A stretch of 64,000 nt of DNA. Origin: Bacteroidales bacterium (lineage in GTDB: Bacteria > Bacteroidota > Bacteroidia > Bacteroidales > Paludibacteraceae). The position numbers and the translations under genes are program-made. The DNA lies in contig SFDZ01000017.1 of assembly GCA_004557405.1 (NCBI GenBank), forward strand, positions 1 through 64,000, in the 5' to 3' direction. Under the pieces are notes generated by a model. It did no database searches, was not told the DNA's origin, and was given only the letters and a program-made list of their open reading frames with translations. Shown here one piece after another: positions 25,390 to 33,811 of this stretch (positions are counted from its first letter, which is position 1; the number at the start of each line of letters is the position of its first letter).

Positions 25390-27582
25390 ATGGAAACACG
25401 CATGTTAATTTATGTCGTTCTGGCGGCATCGGTGTTGGCACTGACGATGGCGTTTGTATTCTATCGTCAGATGTTGAAAAAAGACGAAGGCACCGATTTG
25501 ATGAAAAAAATCGCCGCGCATGTGCGGCAAGGCGCGATGGCTTACCTCAAACAGCAGTACAAGGTGGTAACCATCGTGTTTGTTGTTTTAGCCGTTTTGT
25601 TCGGCGCGATGGCCTACTTCGGTTTGCAAAACGAATGGGTCTGGTTTGCCTTTCTGACCGGTGGATTTTTCTCCGGTTTGGCCGGATTTTTTGGTATGAA
25701 AACGGCCACTTACGCTTCGGCGCGCACGGCCAATGCGGCGCGGCAGTCGCTGAACAGCGGTCTGCAGGTAGCGTTTCGTTCGGGTGCCGTCATGGGCTTG
25801 GTGGTGGTCGGTTTGGCGCTGCTCGACATCTCGGTGTGGTTCTTGGTGCTCGATCACTTTGTGCCGGCCGAAAATCACCTTATTATAATAACCACCACCA
25901 TGCTGACATTTGGCATGGGTGCTTCTACACAGGCGCTGTTTGCCCGTGTGGGTGGCGGCATCTACACCAAAGCCGCCGATGTCGGAGCCGATTTGGTTGG
26001 TAAAACCGAGTACAACATTCCCGAAGACGACCCGCGCAATCCTGCCACCATTGCCGACAATGTGGGCGACAATGTGGGCGATGTGGCCGGCATGGGTGCC
26101 GACTTGTACGAGTCGTATGCCGGGTCTATTTTGGCGACGATGGCGTTGGGCGCAAGTGCTTTTGCCGCCGGCGCTGCCGAATTGCAACTGAAAGCGGTGT
26201 TGGCTCCGTCGCTCATTGCAGCGGTGGGCGTATTGCTGTCGTTGATAGGCATTTTCGTGGTCAAAACGCACGAAGGTGCCGGCATGAAACAGTTGTTAGC
26301 CGCCTTGAGCCGTGGCACCAATACGGCCGCTGTGCTGATAGCGGTGGCTACGTTTGGCATTTTTGCATGGCTGTTTGGCACCGAAACCAATCAGTGGTGG
26401 CAGGTGTCGCTGTCGGTGGTAGTGGGATTGCTCGCCGGCGTAATTATCGGAAAATCAACCGAATACTACACCTCGCAGAGTTATAAACCGACGCAGAAAG
26501 TGTCGGAGAGTTCGCAAACGGGGCCGGCTACGGTCATCATTTCGGGTTTGGGTTTGGGCATGCTTTCGACGGCTATCCCTGTGATTACGGTGGGTGTAGC
26601 CATCGTGTTGGCTTATCTGTGCGCCAATGGTTTTGCTGTGGAATTGACGGCTCAAAGTTTGTCGCTCGGACTTTACGGCATTGGCATTGCTGCTGTGGGT
26701 ATGCTTTCTACACTTGGCATCACGCTGGCTACCGATGCCTATGGTCCCATAGCCGACAATGCCGGCGGTAATGCCGAAATGAGCGGTCTCGACCCCGAAG
26801 TGCGTCACCGCACCGATGCGCTCGATGCCTTGGGCAATACAACTGCTGCCACGGGCAAAGGTTTTGCCATCGGCTCGGCGGCACTGACGGCCTTGGCTCT
26901 CTTGGCATCGTATGTCGAGGAGATCAAAATGGCATTGGTGCGCGTGGGCGAAGCCTTGCCGAACGGCGTTCAGGCTGCCGAAGCATCGCTCATCGACTTT
27001 ATGGACGCTTACAACGTCAATTTGATGAATCCAGTGGTGTTGGTCGGCATTTTTATCGGTGCTATGATGGCGTTCCTGTTCTGCGGCCTGACGATGAATG
27101 CCGTAGGTCGTGCCGCCCAGAAGATGGTCGAGGAGGTGCGTCGTCAGTTCAGCACCATCAAAGGTATTTTGGAAGGCAAAGCCGATCCCGACTATGCACG
27201 CTGTGTAGCCATATCGACCAAAGGTGCGCAACGCGAAATGTTGTTGCCGTCGTTGTTGGCTATCGTTGTGCCGATAGCAACGGGTTTGTTGCTGGGCGTT
27301 GCCGGCGTGCTTGGTCTGCTTATTGGCGGATTGAGTTGCGGATTTGTGTTGGCGGTGTTTATGGCCAACGCCGGCGGCGCGTGGGATAACGCCAAAAAAT
27401 ATGTGGAAGAGGGCAATTTCGGCGGCAAAGGCAGCGATTGCCATAAAGCCACCGTTGTGGGCGACACGGTGGGCGACCCGTTCAAAGATACGGCCGGTCC
27501 GTCGCTCAACATCCTCATCAAACTGATGTCGATGGTCAGCATCGTGATGGCCGGCCTGACGGTAACCTGCCATCTGCTGTGA
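25390..27582 (+). CDS. hppA: Membrane-bound pyrophosphatase, K+-dependent, probably Na+-translocating
   Basis: Hydrolyses pyrophosphate and pumps Na+ (or Na+ and H+) out of the cell. The 730-residue polytopic protein has about 16 hydrophobic segments. PPi-binding acidic motifs include DVGADLVGKTEYNIPEDDPRNPA with NVGDNVGDVAGMGADLYES. The determinant loop reads GNTTAATGKG (residues 482-491): Ala486 and Gly489 match the A460/G463 signature of K+-dependent enzymes, which are mostly Na+ pumps; K+-independent H+ pumps have Lys there. Pumping specificity remains inferred. It fits the Na+-type energetics suggested by Rnf at 47-53 kb. Confidence 0.93.
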   Translation: METRMLIYVVLAASVLALTMAFVFYRQMLKKDEGTDLMKKIAAHVRQGAMAYLKQQYKVVTIVFVVLAVLFGAMAYFGLQNEWVWFAFLTGGFFSGLAGFFGMKTATYASARTANAARQSLNSGLQVAFRSGAVMGLVVVGLALLDISVWFLVLDHFVPAENHLIIITTTMLTFGMGASTQALFARVGGGIYTKAADVGADLVGKTEYNIPEDDPRNPATIADNVGDNVGDVAGMGADLYESYAGSILATMALGASAFAAGAAELQLKAVLAPSLIAAVGVLLSLIGIFVVKTHEGAGMKQLLAALSRGTNTAAVLIAVATFGIFAWLFGTETNQWWQVSLSVVVGLLAGVIIGKSTEYYTSQSYKPTQKVSESSQTGPATVIISGLGLGMLSTAIPVITVGVAIVLAYLCANGFAVELTAQSLSLGLYGIGIAAVGMLSTLGITLATDAYGPIADNAGGNAEMSGLDPEVRHRTDALDALGNTTAATGKGFAIGSAALTALALLASYVEEIKMALVRVGEALPNGVQAAEASLIDFMDAYNVNLMNPVVLVGIFIGAMMAFLFCGLTMNAVGRAAQKMVEEVRRQFSTIKGILEGKADPDYARCVAISTKGAQREMLLPSLLAIVVPIATGLLLGVAGVLGLLIGGLSCGFVLAVFMANAGGAWDNAKKYVEEGNFGGKGSDCHKATVVGDTVGDPFKDTAGPSLNILIKLMSMVSIVMAGLTVTCHLL

Positions 27583-27606
27583 TGCGGGCAGTCGTAGAAA
27601 TGTGCT

Positions 27607-27638
27607 AAAAAATCCTCGAGGAATCGAGGATTTTTTTT
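27607..27638. terminator. Bidirectional terminator between hppA and the XRE gene
   Basis: A 13-bp stem (27607-27619 with 27624-27636) and a GGAA loop. The A/T outer arms give a T-run on either strand. Confidence 0.85.
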
Positions 27639-27643
27639 GTGAA

Positions 27644-27940
27644 CTACTCTTTGACTTGTCCTCCTAATAACGATTCGATGTTTTGGAGGGCTTTTTTTAT
27701 ATCAACAATATCTTGTTGCAGTGGTGTGTGTGTACTTTGTACTTGCAGCAAATCGCAGATGTTGATTTTGAATACATCGGCAATTTGAAGCAGACGCAGA
27801 AAAGACAGATTTGTTTCGCCACGTTCTATTTTTGCGTATGCCGTACTTGATATACCCAATTCGAAGGCGACGTCTTCTTGTGTGAGTGCATGTCGGCGTC
27901 GCACTATTGCTATGTTTTGTCCGAGTGTTAGTAAATTCAT
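27644..27940 (-). CDS. Small XRE-family helix-turn-helix regulator
   Basis: 98 residues. The N-terminal Cro/CI-type HTH (LGQNIAIVRRRHALTQEDVAFELGIS, about 6-31, recognition helix SSTAYAKIERGETNLS) is followed by a short helix and a C-terminal coiled coil (DIVDIKKALQNIESLL) suited to dimerisation. No toxin or partner gene lies next to it, so its target is unknown. The promoter -7 element ends only 5 nt before the ATG, so the transcript is probably leaderless. It faces away from the frameshifted LRR gene, with 267 nt between the two starts. Confidence 0.88.
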   Translation of the reverse strand: MNLLTLGQNIAIVRRRHALTQEDVAFELGISSTAYAKIERGETNLSFLRLLQIADVFKINICDLLQVQSTHTPLQQDIVDIKKALQNIESLLGGQVKE

Positions 27941-27945
27941 ATTGA

Positions 27946-27953
27946 CAAAATTA
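27946..27953 (-). promoter_or_regulatory. Promoter -7 element of the XRE gene
   Basis: TAATTTTG, 5 nt before the ATG at 27940. With this motif centred near -7, transcription would start within about 2 nt of the start codon. No TTG partner was seen. Confidence 0.55.
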
Positions 27954-28031
27954 TAATTAATTTCGTCTTTCGTTATATAATTGTTGTTTATATAAACATA
28001 ACTAAAACTTACAATTTTATTTGATATTTTC

Positions 28032-28062
28032 TTTGTTGATTCATTTTTAAGTTGTAATTTTG
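28032..28062 (+). promoter_or_regulatory. Promoter upstream of the frameshifted LRR gene
   Basis: TTTG at 28032-28035, a 19-nt spacer and TAATTTTG at 28055-28062, followed by CA. A second TACTTTTG (28116-28123) without a good partner lies closer to the ATG at 28208. The rest of the AT-rich gap shows no gene. Confidence 0.65.
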
Positions 28063-28207
28063 CAACTGTTAGTTACAATTTTATGGTTTAGGAATAAAAA
28101 GTTGCAAAATCGGGTTACTTTTGCCGCCGAATGACATTAGGATTATAGAGAACATTATAAACATGTAATTTCAATAATTTATTTTTTTAACAATTTAATT
28201 TTTTATT

Positions 28208-30227
28208 ATGAAACCCAAAATCTTTACCCTATTTACTGCACTTACCTTAAGTGCCGGTGTGCTCTTTGCAAGCGACACCGCCGTGGATGGCATCTATTAC
28301 AAGTTTGACGATGCCAACCTGACTGCCACAGTTACCTACCTCGGAAGTTATTCCGATGAATACGATGAATACACGGGCGATGTGGTCATTCCAGCTACCG
28401 TAACCTACGGTAGTAACACTTACTCCGTAACGAGCATTGGAGAGTTGGCGTTCTATGGTTGCAGCGGCCTGACTTCGGTAAACATTCCGAACCGTTCGCC
28501 GGTTGCAGCGGCCTGACTTCGATAACGATACCGAACAGTGTAACGAGCATAGGTATTTATGCGTTCGAGTATTGCAGCGGCCTGACGTCGGTAACGATTC
28601 CTAACAGCGTAACGAGCATCGGTAGTTATGCGTTCGCAGATTGCAGCGGCCTGACCAAAACCAACTATACGGGCGATATTGCAGGTTGGTGTGGTATTAA
28701 CTTTGGGAATTATAGCGCCAATCCCACGGCATATTCACACAATTTATATATCAACGATGTGGAGGTGAAAGAGTTGGTAATACCTAACAGCGTAACGAGC
28801 ATCGGAAATTATGCGTTCTCCGGTTGCAGTGGCCTGACTTCAATAACGATTCCGAACAGCGTAACGAGCATCGGTAGTTATGCGTTCGCAGATTGCAGCG
28901 GCCTGACTTCGGTAACGATACCTAACAGTGTAACGAGCATCGGAGGTGAGGCGTTCTGGGATTGCAGCGGCCTGACTTCGGTGGTGTGGAATGCCAAAAA
29001 TTGTGCGGATTTTAGTTACAATTCTGCACCTTTTTATTATGATTCACAAATCACCTCCTTTACGTTTGCCGTGGTTGCAGCGGCCTGACATCGGTAACGA
29101 TCCCGAACAGCGTAACGAGCATCGGAAAGGAGGCGTTCAAGTATTGCAGCGGCCTGACTTCAATAACGATTCCTAACAGTGTAACGAGCATCGGAGTTGA
29201 GGCGTTCGCTGGTTGCAGCGGCGTTGCCAAATTTATCATCGAAGGTACGCCTACTTTTGACGCATTTACACTAACGTATTTTCCAAAGTTGGACTCCATA
29301 GCCGTGCCTGCCGAGTGCTTTGATATTCCCGAAGAGTATTGGGTAAGCTGCCCTAAACAGGTGCGTTATATCAAAATAATGGGCGGCGAGTTGTCGTCCG
29401 ATGCGTTCAGCGTAATACAGCGCAACTACAAGGTGCTGAATACGTTAGATCTTACATCAGCCACCAATACCACGCTTACCGACGAGGCATTCAAGGGGTG
29501 CTATGCATTGGAGTCGTTGTCGCTGCCATCGGAGTTGCAGACGATCGGCTATATGGCCTTGGCCGATTGTAAAAATCTGCAGAGCATCCATGTGCCGTCC
29601 TCGGTTACCGACATCGACGATAGTGCGTTCGAGAATTGCCGCAGCGTTACATCGATTACCTTCGGCGATGCACTTCAGTCGGCGCCACAACTACGCAGTA
29701 CAGGCAGTACGAGCAACAGCCAACTGCGCCGTATCGGTAATTGGGGCTTTTACAACTGCCACAATCTGCAGAACCTTACCATTCCCGAAGGCGTAGAGGA
29801 GATAGGCACGGCAGCGTTCTACGGCTGCACCTATTTGGAAGAATTGTCGTTGCCGAGCAGTGTGCAAAGCATTGGCGACAACTGTTTTGCATTGGCATCC
29901 AAACTTGCCAAAATCACGGTCAATGCCGTTACGCCTCCATCCATCAAAGCCAAGACGTTTGCCGAGGTCAATCGTACGATACCCGTCGTAGTGCCTGTGG
30001 GTAGCCTTTCGCAATATACAGCGGATCTTTATTGGAGTGAATTCATTAATATATCCGAATCTCCTGCATCGTCTATTGACGATGTGCCAACCATCGGCGA
30101 ATTCTATGTAGAGCCTGGCCGCATCGTGTGCAACGGCGAGTTCCGCATCTACGACCTGCTCGGCCGCGATGTAACGCGCCTAAACGGCTCACTGTGTGGT
30201 GTTTACGTAGTAAAAGTGGTGAAATAA
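28208..30227 (+). pseudogene. BspA-like LRR surface protein gene broken by two frameshifts
   Basis: Three consecutive frames together encode one protein: signal peptide (MKPKIFTLFTALTLSAGVLF) and domain start (28208-28492), LRR_5 repeats (to about 29065), then more repeats, a second LRR region and a T9SS-like tail (to 30227). The repeat unit is 23 residues (IPNSVTSIGxxAFxxCSGLT, 69 nt). Without repair, translation stops at 28516. At 28492/28493 exactly 25 nt of one unit are missing. Near 29065-29075 a second loss of 1 mod 3 nt occurs. Both shift the frame the same way. The tail RIYDLLGRDVTRLNGSLCG is nearly identical to that of the gene ending at 19239. Assembly collapse of near-identical repeats is a serious alternative to true inactivation. 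Confidence 0.8.
28461..29227 (+). repeat. 69-nt tandem LRR_5 coding repeats
   Basis: The core GCAG(C/T)GGCCTGAC begins at 28461, 28505, 28574, 28643, 28826, 28895, 28964, 29077 and 29146, with a variant at 29215. Six intervals are exactly 69 nt. One is 183 nt (in-frame insert). The intervals 44 (69 minus 25) and 113 mark the frame breaks. Confidence 0.9.
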
Positions 30228-30427
30228 GAAAGCCCCCCAACCCCCTAAAGGGGGAGTAGCGTTAGAATGAGGAGTGAGGAATTTGTGCCTTGCTCCTTGT
30301 TGTTTTTTTTGCTCACTAAATTATGTTTTACCCCCAGCCCCCTGCCTACCGGCAGGCAGGCCATACCTTCGGCAGGCAGGCCTAAAGGGAGACTTGAAGC
30401 CCTCCTTTAGGAGGGTTTGGGAGGTAG
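30228..30427. repeat. 3' flanking repeat of LRR locus 2, with inserted small repeats
   Basis: Homologous in order to 19240-19361: terminator, CTCACTAAAT word, then the GCCCTCC/GGAGGGTTTGGGAGG pair at its end. Extra pieces here are a CCCCC-TAAA-GGGGG hairpin (30241-30254) and two direct copies of CGGCAGGCAGGCC (30350-30362 and 30370-30382). GTTTTACCCCCAGCCCC near 30325-30341 echoes the dispersed repeat core at 450-487. Confidence 0.75.
30271..30310 (+). terminator. Terminator of LRR gene 2
   Basis: A 9-bp stem with two wobble pairs (30271-30279 with 30288-30296), an 8-nt loop and a following run of T. It is positionally equivalent to the terminator at 19265-19302. Confidence 0.65.
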
Positions 30428-30457
30428 CAAACAACGCAAACAACTTTTAAACTATGC

Positions 30458-30477
30458 GGACGCGGCGCGCCGCGTCC
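30458..30477. repeat. Perfect 20-nt GC-rich palindrome (REP-like)
   Basis: GGACGCGGCGCGCCGCGTCC is its own reverse complement and is followed by CTACG. Similar GGGACGC palindromes are common intergenic elements in Bacteroidota genomes (from memory). The remainder of the gene-free gap to 30618 is AT-rich and contains TTAAACCTTAAACTCTTAAG, like the dispersed repeat. Confidence 0.6.
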
Positions 30478-30618
30478 CTACGTTTGTAACAATCGCACTA
30501 CTTTGGTTAAGCAAAAGAAATGAAAGAACAGAATAGTTAAACCTTAAACTCTTAAGTGTTGGAAATATAACTTTTCCCCTCTACCAACAATGAACAGCTC
30601 TAAGTAATGGCTTGTGAA

Positions 30619-31155
30619 TCAGTCGAATAAATGCTGCCATGCGTCGAATTGACGCACGGAGTCCTTGCCGAATTTGGCTAATTTTGCACGAACGGTGGCC
30701 GGCGGAATCTCGACGTCCAAGTGGCTTTTCGAAAAAAACTTGTCGGCGTAGCAAATCAGTTGCTCTTCTATCGATACGGGACGCATATCGCGCAGTGGAA
30801 CAGGTAGTTGCCGTTTTACGATTTGTTCGATGGTGAGGCCGGTGCCCGTGTGCCGTTCGCACACAAGTGCGTGGCGCGGCAGTTGTTCGCGTCGCAACAG
30901 TTCGGCTCCCAAGTAGCCGTGCTCGATGTAGGCGTGTGTGCCACGACAAAAGATGTTTGGTGCATTGGTTTCGAATATGCCGATGTCGTGCAACATGGCG
31001 GCTTCGGCCACAAATGCCGTGTCGATGTGTAGTTCGGGGTGGCGTGCTGCCAGCGTCAGGGCTTTGTCCCTGACGGCCGTGCTGTGGCACACCAACGTGT
31101 CGTACAAGGCTGTGTCGGGTTTGTAATATTTCCGGATAATGTCAAGCGGTTGCAT
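30619..31155 (-). CDS. HD-superfamily hydrolase (small, uncharacterised)
   Basis: 178 residues with the metal-binding HD pattern: CHSTAVRDKAL (first His, ~24), AEAAMLHDIGIFET (His-Asp at ~55-56) and a later His in ERHTGTGLT. Members act as phosphohydrolases on nucleotides or phosphoesters; the substrate here is unknown. The N-terminus MQPLDIIRKYYKPDT is typical of small HDIG proteins. Its start overlaps the preceding nuclease stop by one base (TGATG), so the two are translationally coupled. Confidence 0.85.
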   Translation of the reverse strand: MQPLDIIRKYYKPDTALYDTLVCHSTAVRDKALTLAARHPELHIDTAFVAEAAMLHDIGIFETNAPNIFCRGTHAYIEHGYLGAELLRREQLPRHALVCERHTGTGLTIEQIVKRQLPVPLRDMRPVSIEEQLICYADKFFSKSHLDVEIPPATVRAKLAKFGKDSVRQFDAWQHLFD

Positions 31156-33092
31156 CAGCGTACAAACAATTTTAAGGTAATGGGACGGGTGCCGTTGGCG
31201 GTGTCGAGACGCACAAGGTACATTCCGCGTTGCAGGCCTAATGCCGATGCCGAAAATTGTGCTGCCTTGTCGTTGGCAACGACCTGCGAATAACGGATTT
31301 TTCCGGTTATATCGTAAATGGCGATATGCTGATATGCAGCGTTATGAATGGTAAATGTGCCATCGTCGGCTGTGGCGATAAACGGCCACACATCGGCATC
31401 GATGGTGGTTATGGCGTCGAAGTCGCCTTCGTGCGAATAGTCGCCCAATTTGATGCCGACAACCACGGCGTCGTGGTCGGAGCAGCGATACATGTCGTCG
31501 GTGCAAGTGGTTTGCGTATATTCAAATTTGCGATGTTCGTCGGCGTTGATGTGAAAAACGCTCGCGCCTGTTATCTGCTCGGCCAGCGACCGGTTGGCAA
31601 AAATGTGGTCGAGTATGCCGGCTTCGCCTTGATAGGAATAGGAGTAAGCCGTCGCGCCGTGAAAGTGGCGCAACATGTTGATGTAGCCGGCGGTTTCGAA
31701 CACGTTCAGAGGGTCTTCGCGCGAGTAGGCATTCATATCGCCCATGATGAGGATGTCGGCGTCGGTACTTGCGGCCGATTGGCATGCGCTGACCACCGAA
31801 TTGGCTTCGCTGACGCGTATGGCGTTATAGGCACCTTGCCCGTCGTTTTGGTCTTTGTCGGCGCCGGTGGCGCTCGATGCACCCGACTTGGATTTAAGGT
31901 GATTGAGCGAGAAGACAAAGGATTCATCGTTTTCGATGAGGGTAAACGCCTGTATCATCTTGCGATAGTAGGTTTTGATGTTGTTTTGTCGCAGCGAGCC
32001 GGTGGGTCTCACTCTGTCCTTGCGATACACAAAGCCGACTTTGGTGAAGGTGCCGTAAATGTTGGTGCCATCGTCGATGTAGGCGTAGTAGTTGCCGCCT
32101 TTGGCTTCGTTCAGCGCAGCCACAATATTGGCAAGTGCGCTTTGCCCTTGCTGAATCTCGAGCAGCCCGTAGATGTCGGCGTCGATGGCAATAAGCGCCT
32201 GCATCAGTTTGCTGTGCTGTTTGGCGGCTTCGTCGGCGTCTTTCGGACCATATTGACCTGTGGCGTCGAATGATTCGGCAATGTAATACTCCATGTTGAA
32301 CGAGCATACTTTCAGGTTGTAGTCGCCCAAATCGGTTGGCTCGGTCGGACGCGCGTTGCCGTAGAAAGTTGGCGTGTATGCCACCGTCACTTGGTTGCTG
32401 CCGGTGATGGTGCCTTGCAGATTATCGACGCACGAACCGGTGCGCAGCGTGCCATCGGCATCGGCAAACGGATAGGCGGTTTTCGGATTGCTGCTGACAT
32501 AGAGTTTGTCCTTGGCGTTCGCCGACCGTAGCGCTGTGTATTCGCTGCTGCCGGGGGCGCAGATTTCGGTGCCGCCCATCAGTCGGTGCGACGACAAGGT
32601 GATTGTGCCGTTTGCCCAACTGTAGTTGTTTGTTACCACCAGCGTTTGGTCAAATTCCACCACTTCGCCGGTATGTGCCGATAGGTACGACGCTTCGTCC
32701 GGCCAACGCAATTTGGTAACGGCCGGTGTTTGTCCGACGGCTACTTTTGCCATCGTTTCGATAGCCGCAATGCCGCCGGTGGTGTATGTACCGACTATTT
32801 GCAATTCGTCGCCGTGGCGGATGCCGGTCGTATCGGCATCGACGAATACGGCATCGCATGTTGTGCGGTCGTTGTCGCCCACTTTGTCTTGAATGAAAAA
32901 TCCGTCGGCGGTCAGTGCAGTTACGATGCCGGTTGTGCGTATGTACATGGGCGCGACGCCGCTCTGCATTGCCTGGACAGATGGGACTTTGCCGCCCTGC
33001 GGAAGGTTGTATATGCGGTAAGTGGTTTGGGCGTAACTGCGTGTCAACACGCACAGCACAGCCATCAATACGAGTGATTTGGTACTTTTCAT
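31155..33092 (-). CDS. Secreted endonuclease/exonuclease/phosphatase-family nuclease, probable T9SS cargo
   Basis: 645 residues. A signal peptide (MKSTKSLVLMAVLCVLTRSY, then AQ) precedes an OB-fold-like domain (~20-240) with RTTGIVTALTADGFFIQDKV, as in ExeM/YhcR-type extracellular nucleases. An EEP catalytic domain (~260-560) carries YGLLEIQQG, ILIMGDMNAYS and CSDHDAVVVGI. The last ~75 residues (YDITGKIRYSQVV, ending ITLKLFVR) resemble a T9SS sorting domain. Predicted to degrade extracellular DNA for nutrient or phosphate supply. ATG 33092 gives the signal peptide at the N-terminus and sits 25 nt after the promoter. The frame continues upstream only from a TTG inside the promoter. Confidence 0.85.
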   Translation of the reverse strand: MKSTKSLVLMAVLCVLTRSYAQTTYRIYNLPQGGKVPSVQAMQSGVAPMYIRTTGIVTALTADGFFIQDKVGDNDRTTCDAVFVDADTTGIRHGDELQIVGTYTTGGIAAIETMAKVAVGQTPAVTKLRWPDEASYLSAHTGEVVEFDQTLVVTNNYSWANGTITLSSHRLMGGTEICAPGSSEYTALRSANAKDKLYVSSNPKTAYPFADADGTLRTGSCVDNLQGTITGSNQVTVAYTPTFYGNARPTEPTDLGDYNLKVCSFNMEYYIAESFDATGQYGPKDADEAAKQHSKLMQALIAIDADIYGLLEIQQGQSALANIVAALNEAKGGNYYAYIDDGTNIYGTFTKVGFVYRKDRVRPTGSLRQNNIKTYYRKMIQAFTLIENDESFVFSLNHLKSKSGASSATGADKDQNDGQGAYNAIRVSEANSVVSACQSAASTDADILIMGDMNAYSREDPLNVFETAGYINMLRHFHGATAYSYSYQGEAGILDHIFANRSLAEQITGASVFHINADEHRKFEYTQTTCTDDMYRCSDHDAVVVGIKLGDYSHEGDFDAITTIDADVWPFIATADDGTFTIHNAAYQHIAIYDITGKIRYSQVVANDKAAQFSASALGLQRGMYLVRLDTANGTRPITLKLFVR

Positions 33093-33117
33093 AAGGGTAT
33101 TAGGTGTTTTTAGCCTA

Positions 33118-33148
33118 CAAAAGTACAATTATTTTGCGAAATTTGCAA
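33118..33148 (-). promoter_or_regulatory. Promoter of the nuclease-HD unit
   Basis: TTG at 33148-33146, a 20-nt spacer and TACTTTTG at 33125-33118. It is back to back with the smpB promoter (33157-33186). Confidence 0.7.
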
Positions 33149-33156
33149 TAAGCCGA

Positions 33157-33186
33157 TTGCCAAATGCCGAAAAAAATGTATCTTTG
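33157..33186 (+). promoter_or_regulatory. Promoter of smpB
   Basis: TTG at 33157-33159, a 19-nt spacer and TATCTTTG at 33179-33186, followed by CA. The ATG at 33196 is only 9 nt further, so the mRNA would have almost no leader. Confidence 0.75.
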
Positions 33187-33195
33187 CACCTCGCA

Positions 33196-33645
33196 ATGAA
33201 TAGTAAAGTGAACATAAAAAACAAGCGTGCTTCGTTCGATTACGAATTGTTGGAGCGTTATACGGCCGGATTGGTGCTGCATGGCACCGAAATCAAGTCT
33301 ATTCGCGAAGGCAAGGCAAGTTTGGTCGATACGTTCTGTTTTTTTGCCGATGGCGAATTGTGGGTGCGCAACATGCACATCAGCGAATATCGTCTTGGTA
33401 CGTTCTTCAATCACGACGCGACGCGCGAGCGCAAATTGCTGCTGACGAAGCGCGAATTGCGCAAGTTGCAGCGCGCTGTCAAAGAGAGCGGGCTCACCAT
33501 TGTACCAACTGCGCTATTTATCAACGATAAAGGCTTTGCGAAAATGGACATTGCCCTGGCGCGTGGCAAAAAAATGTACGACAAACGCGATGCGTTGCGC
33601 GCGCAAGACGACCGCCGCGAGATGGATCGTGCCCGCAAACGATAG
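33196..33645 (+). CDS. smpB: SsrA (tmRNA)-binding protein SmpB
   Basis: Brings tmRNA to stalled ribosomes for trans-translation. The 149-residue product has normal length and family motifs: NKRASFDYELLERYTAGLVL, GTEIKSIREGKASL, NMHISEYRLGTF and a basic C-terminal tail (RREMDRARKR) needed in the decoding centre. ATG 33196 is chosen over an open frame from 33079, which crosses both promoters in this gap. The near-leaderless arrangement is notable. The ssrA gene was not seen in the window. Confidence 0.96.
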   Translation: MNSKVNIKNKRASFDYELLERYTAGLVLHGTEIKSIREGKASLVDTFCFFADGELWVRNMHISEYRLGTFFNHDATRERKLLLTKRELRKLQRAVKESGLTIVPTALFINDKGFAKMDIALARGKKMYDKRDALRAQDDRREMDRARKR

Positions 33646-33656
33646 TTTTTTGCATC

Positions 33657-33670
33657 TTTTTTGCAAAAAA
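33657..33670. repeat. Recurrent intergenic palindrome TTTTTTGCAAAAAA, copy 2
   Basis: Identical to the palindromes at 2824-2837 and 58451-58464. It lies 11 nt after the smpB stop and 49 nt before the tRNA-Thr -7 element. It might act as a weak terminator or a binding site. Confidence 0.55.
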
Positions 33671-33681
33671 ATGATTGCGCA

Positions 33682-33713
33682 TTTGGTGGTTTCGGCAAAA
33701 AGTTGTAACTTTG
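33682..33713 (+). promoter_or_regulatory. Promoter of tRNA-Thr
   Basis: TTTG at 33682-33685, a 20-nt spacer and TAACTTTG at 33706-33713, followed by CA. The tRNA 5' end is at 33736. Confidence 0.75.
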
Positions 33714-33735
33714 CAGCGATTTCGAAAATGTGTTT

Positions 33736-33808
<73 letters not shown>

Positions 33809-33811
33809 CAG

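Noticed and set aside
27644..27940. XRE gene as the antitoxin of a toxin-antitoxin pair
   Set aside because: No partner gene lies on either side: hppA converges on it, and the other neighbour is a surface protein.
28480..28520. Programmed ribosomal frameshift in the LRR gene
   Set aside because: There is no slippery heptamer at the junction, and 25 nt of a strict repeat unit are physically missing, so a deletion explains it better.
28461..29227. 69-nt periodic repeats as a possible CRISPR array
   Set aside because: The period is in-frame coding (23 residues, LRR_5 pattern), units are adjacent without spacers, and no cas gene is near.
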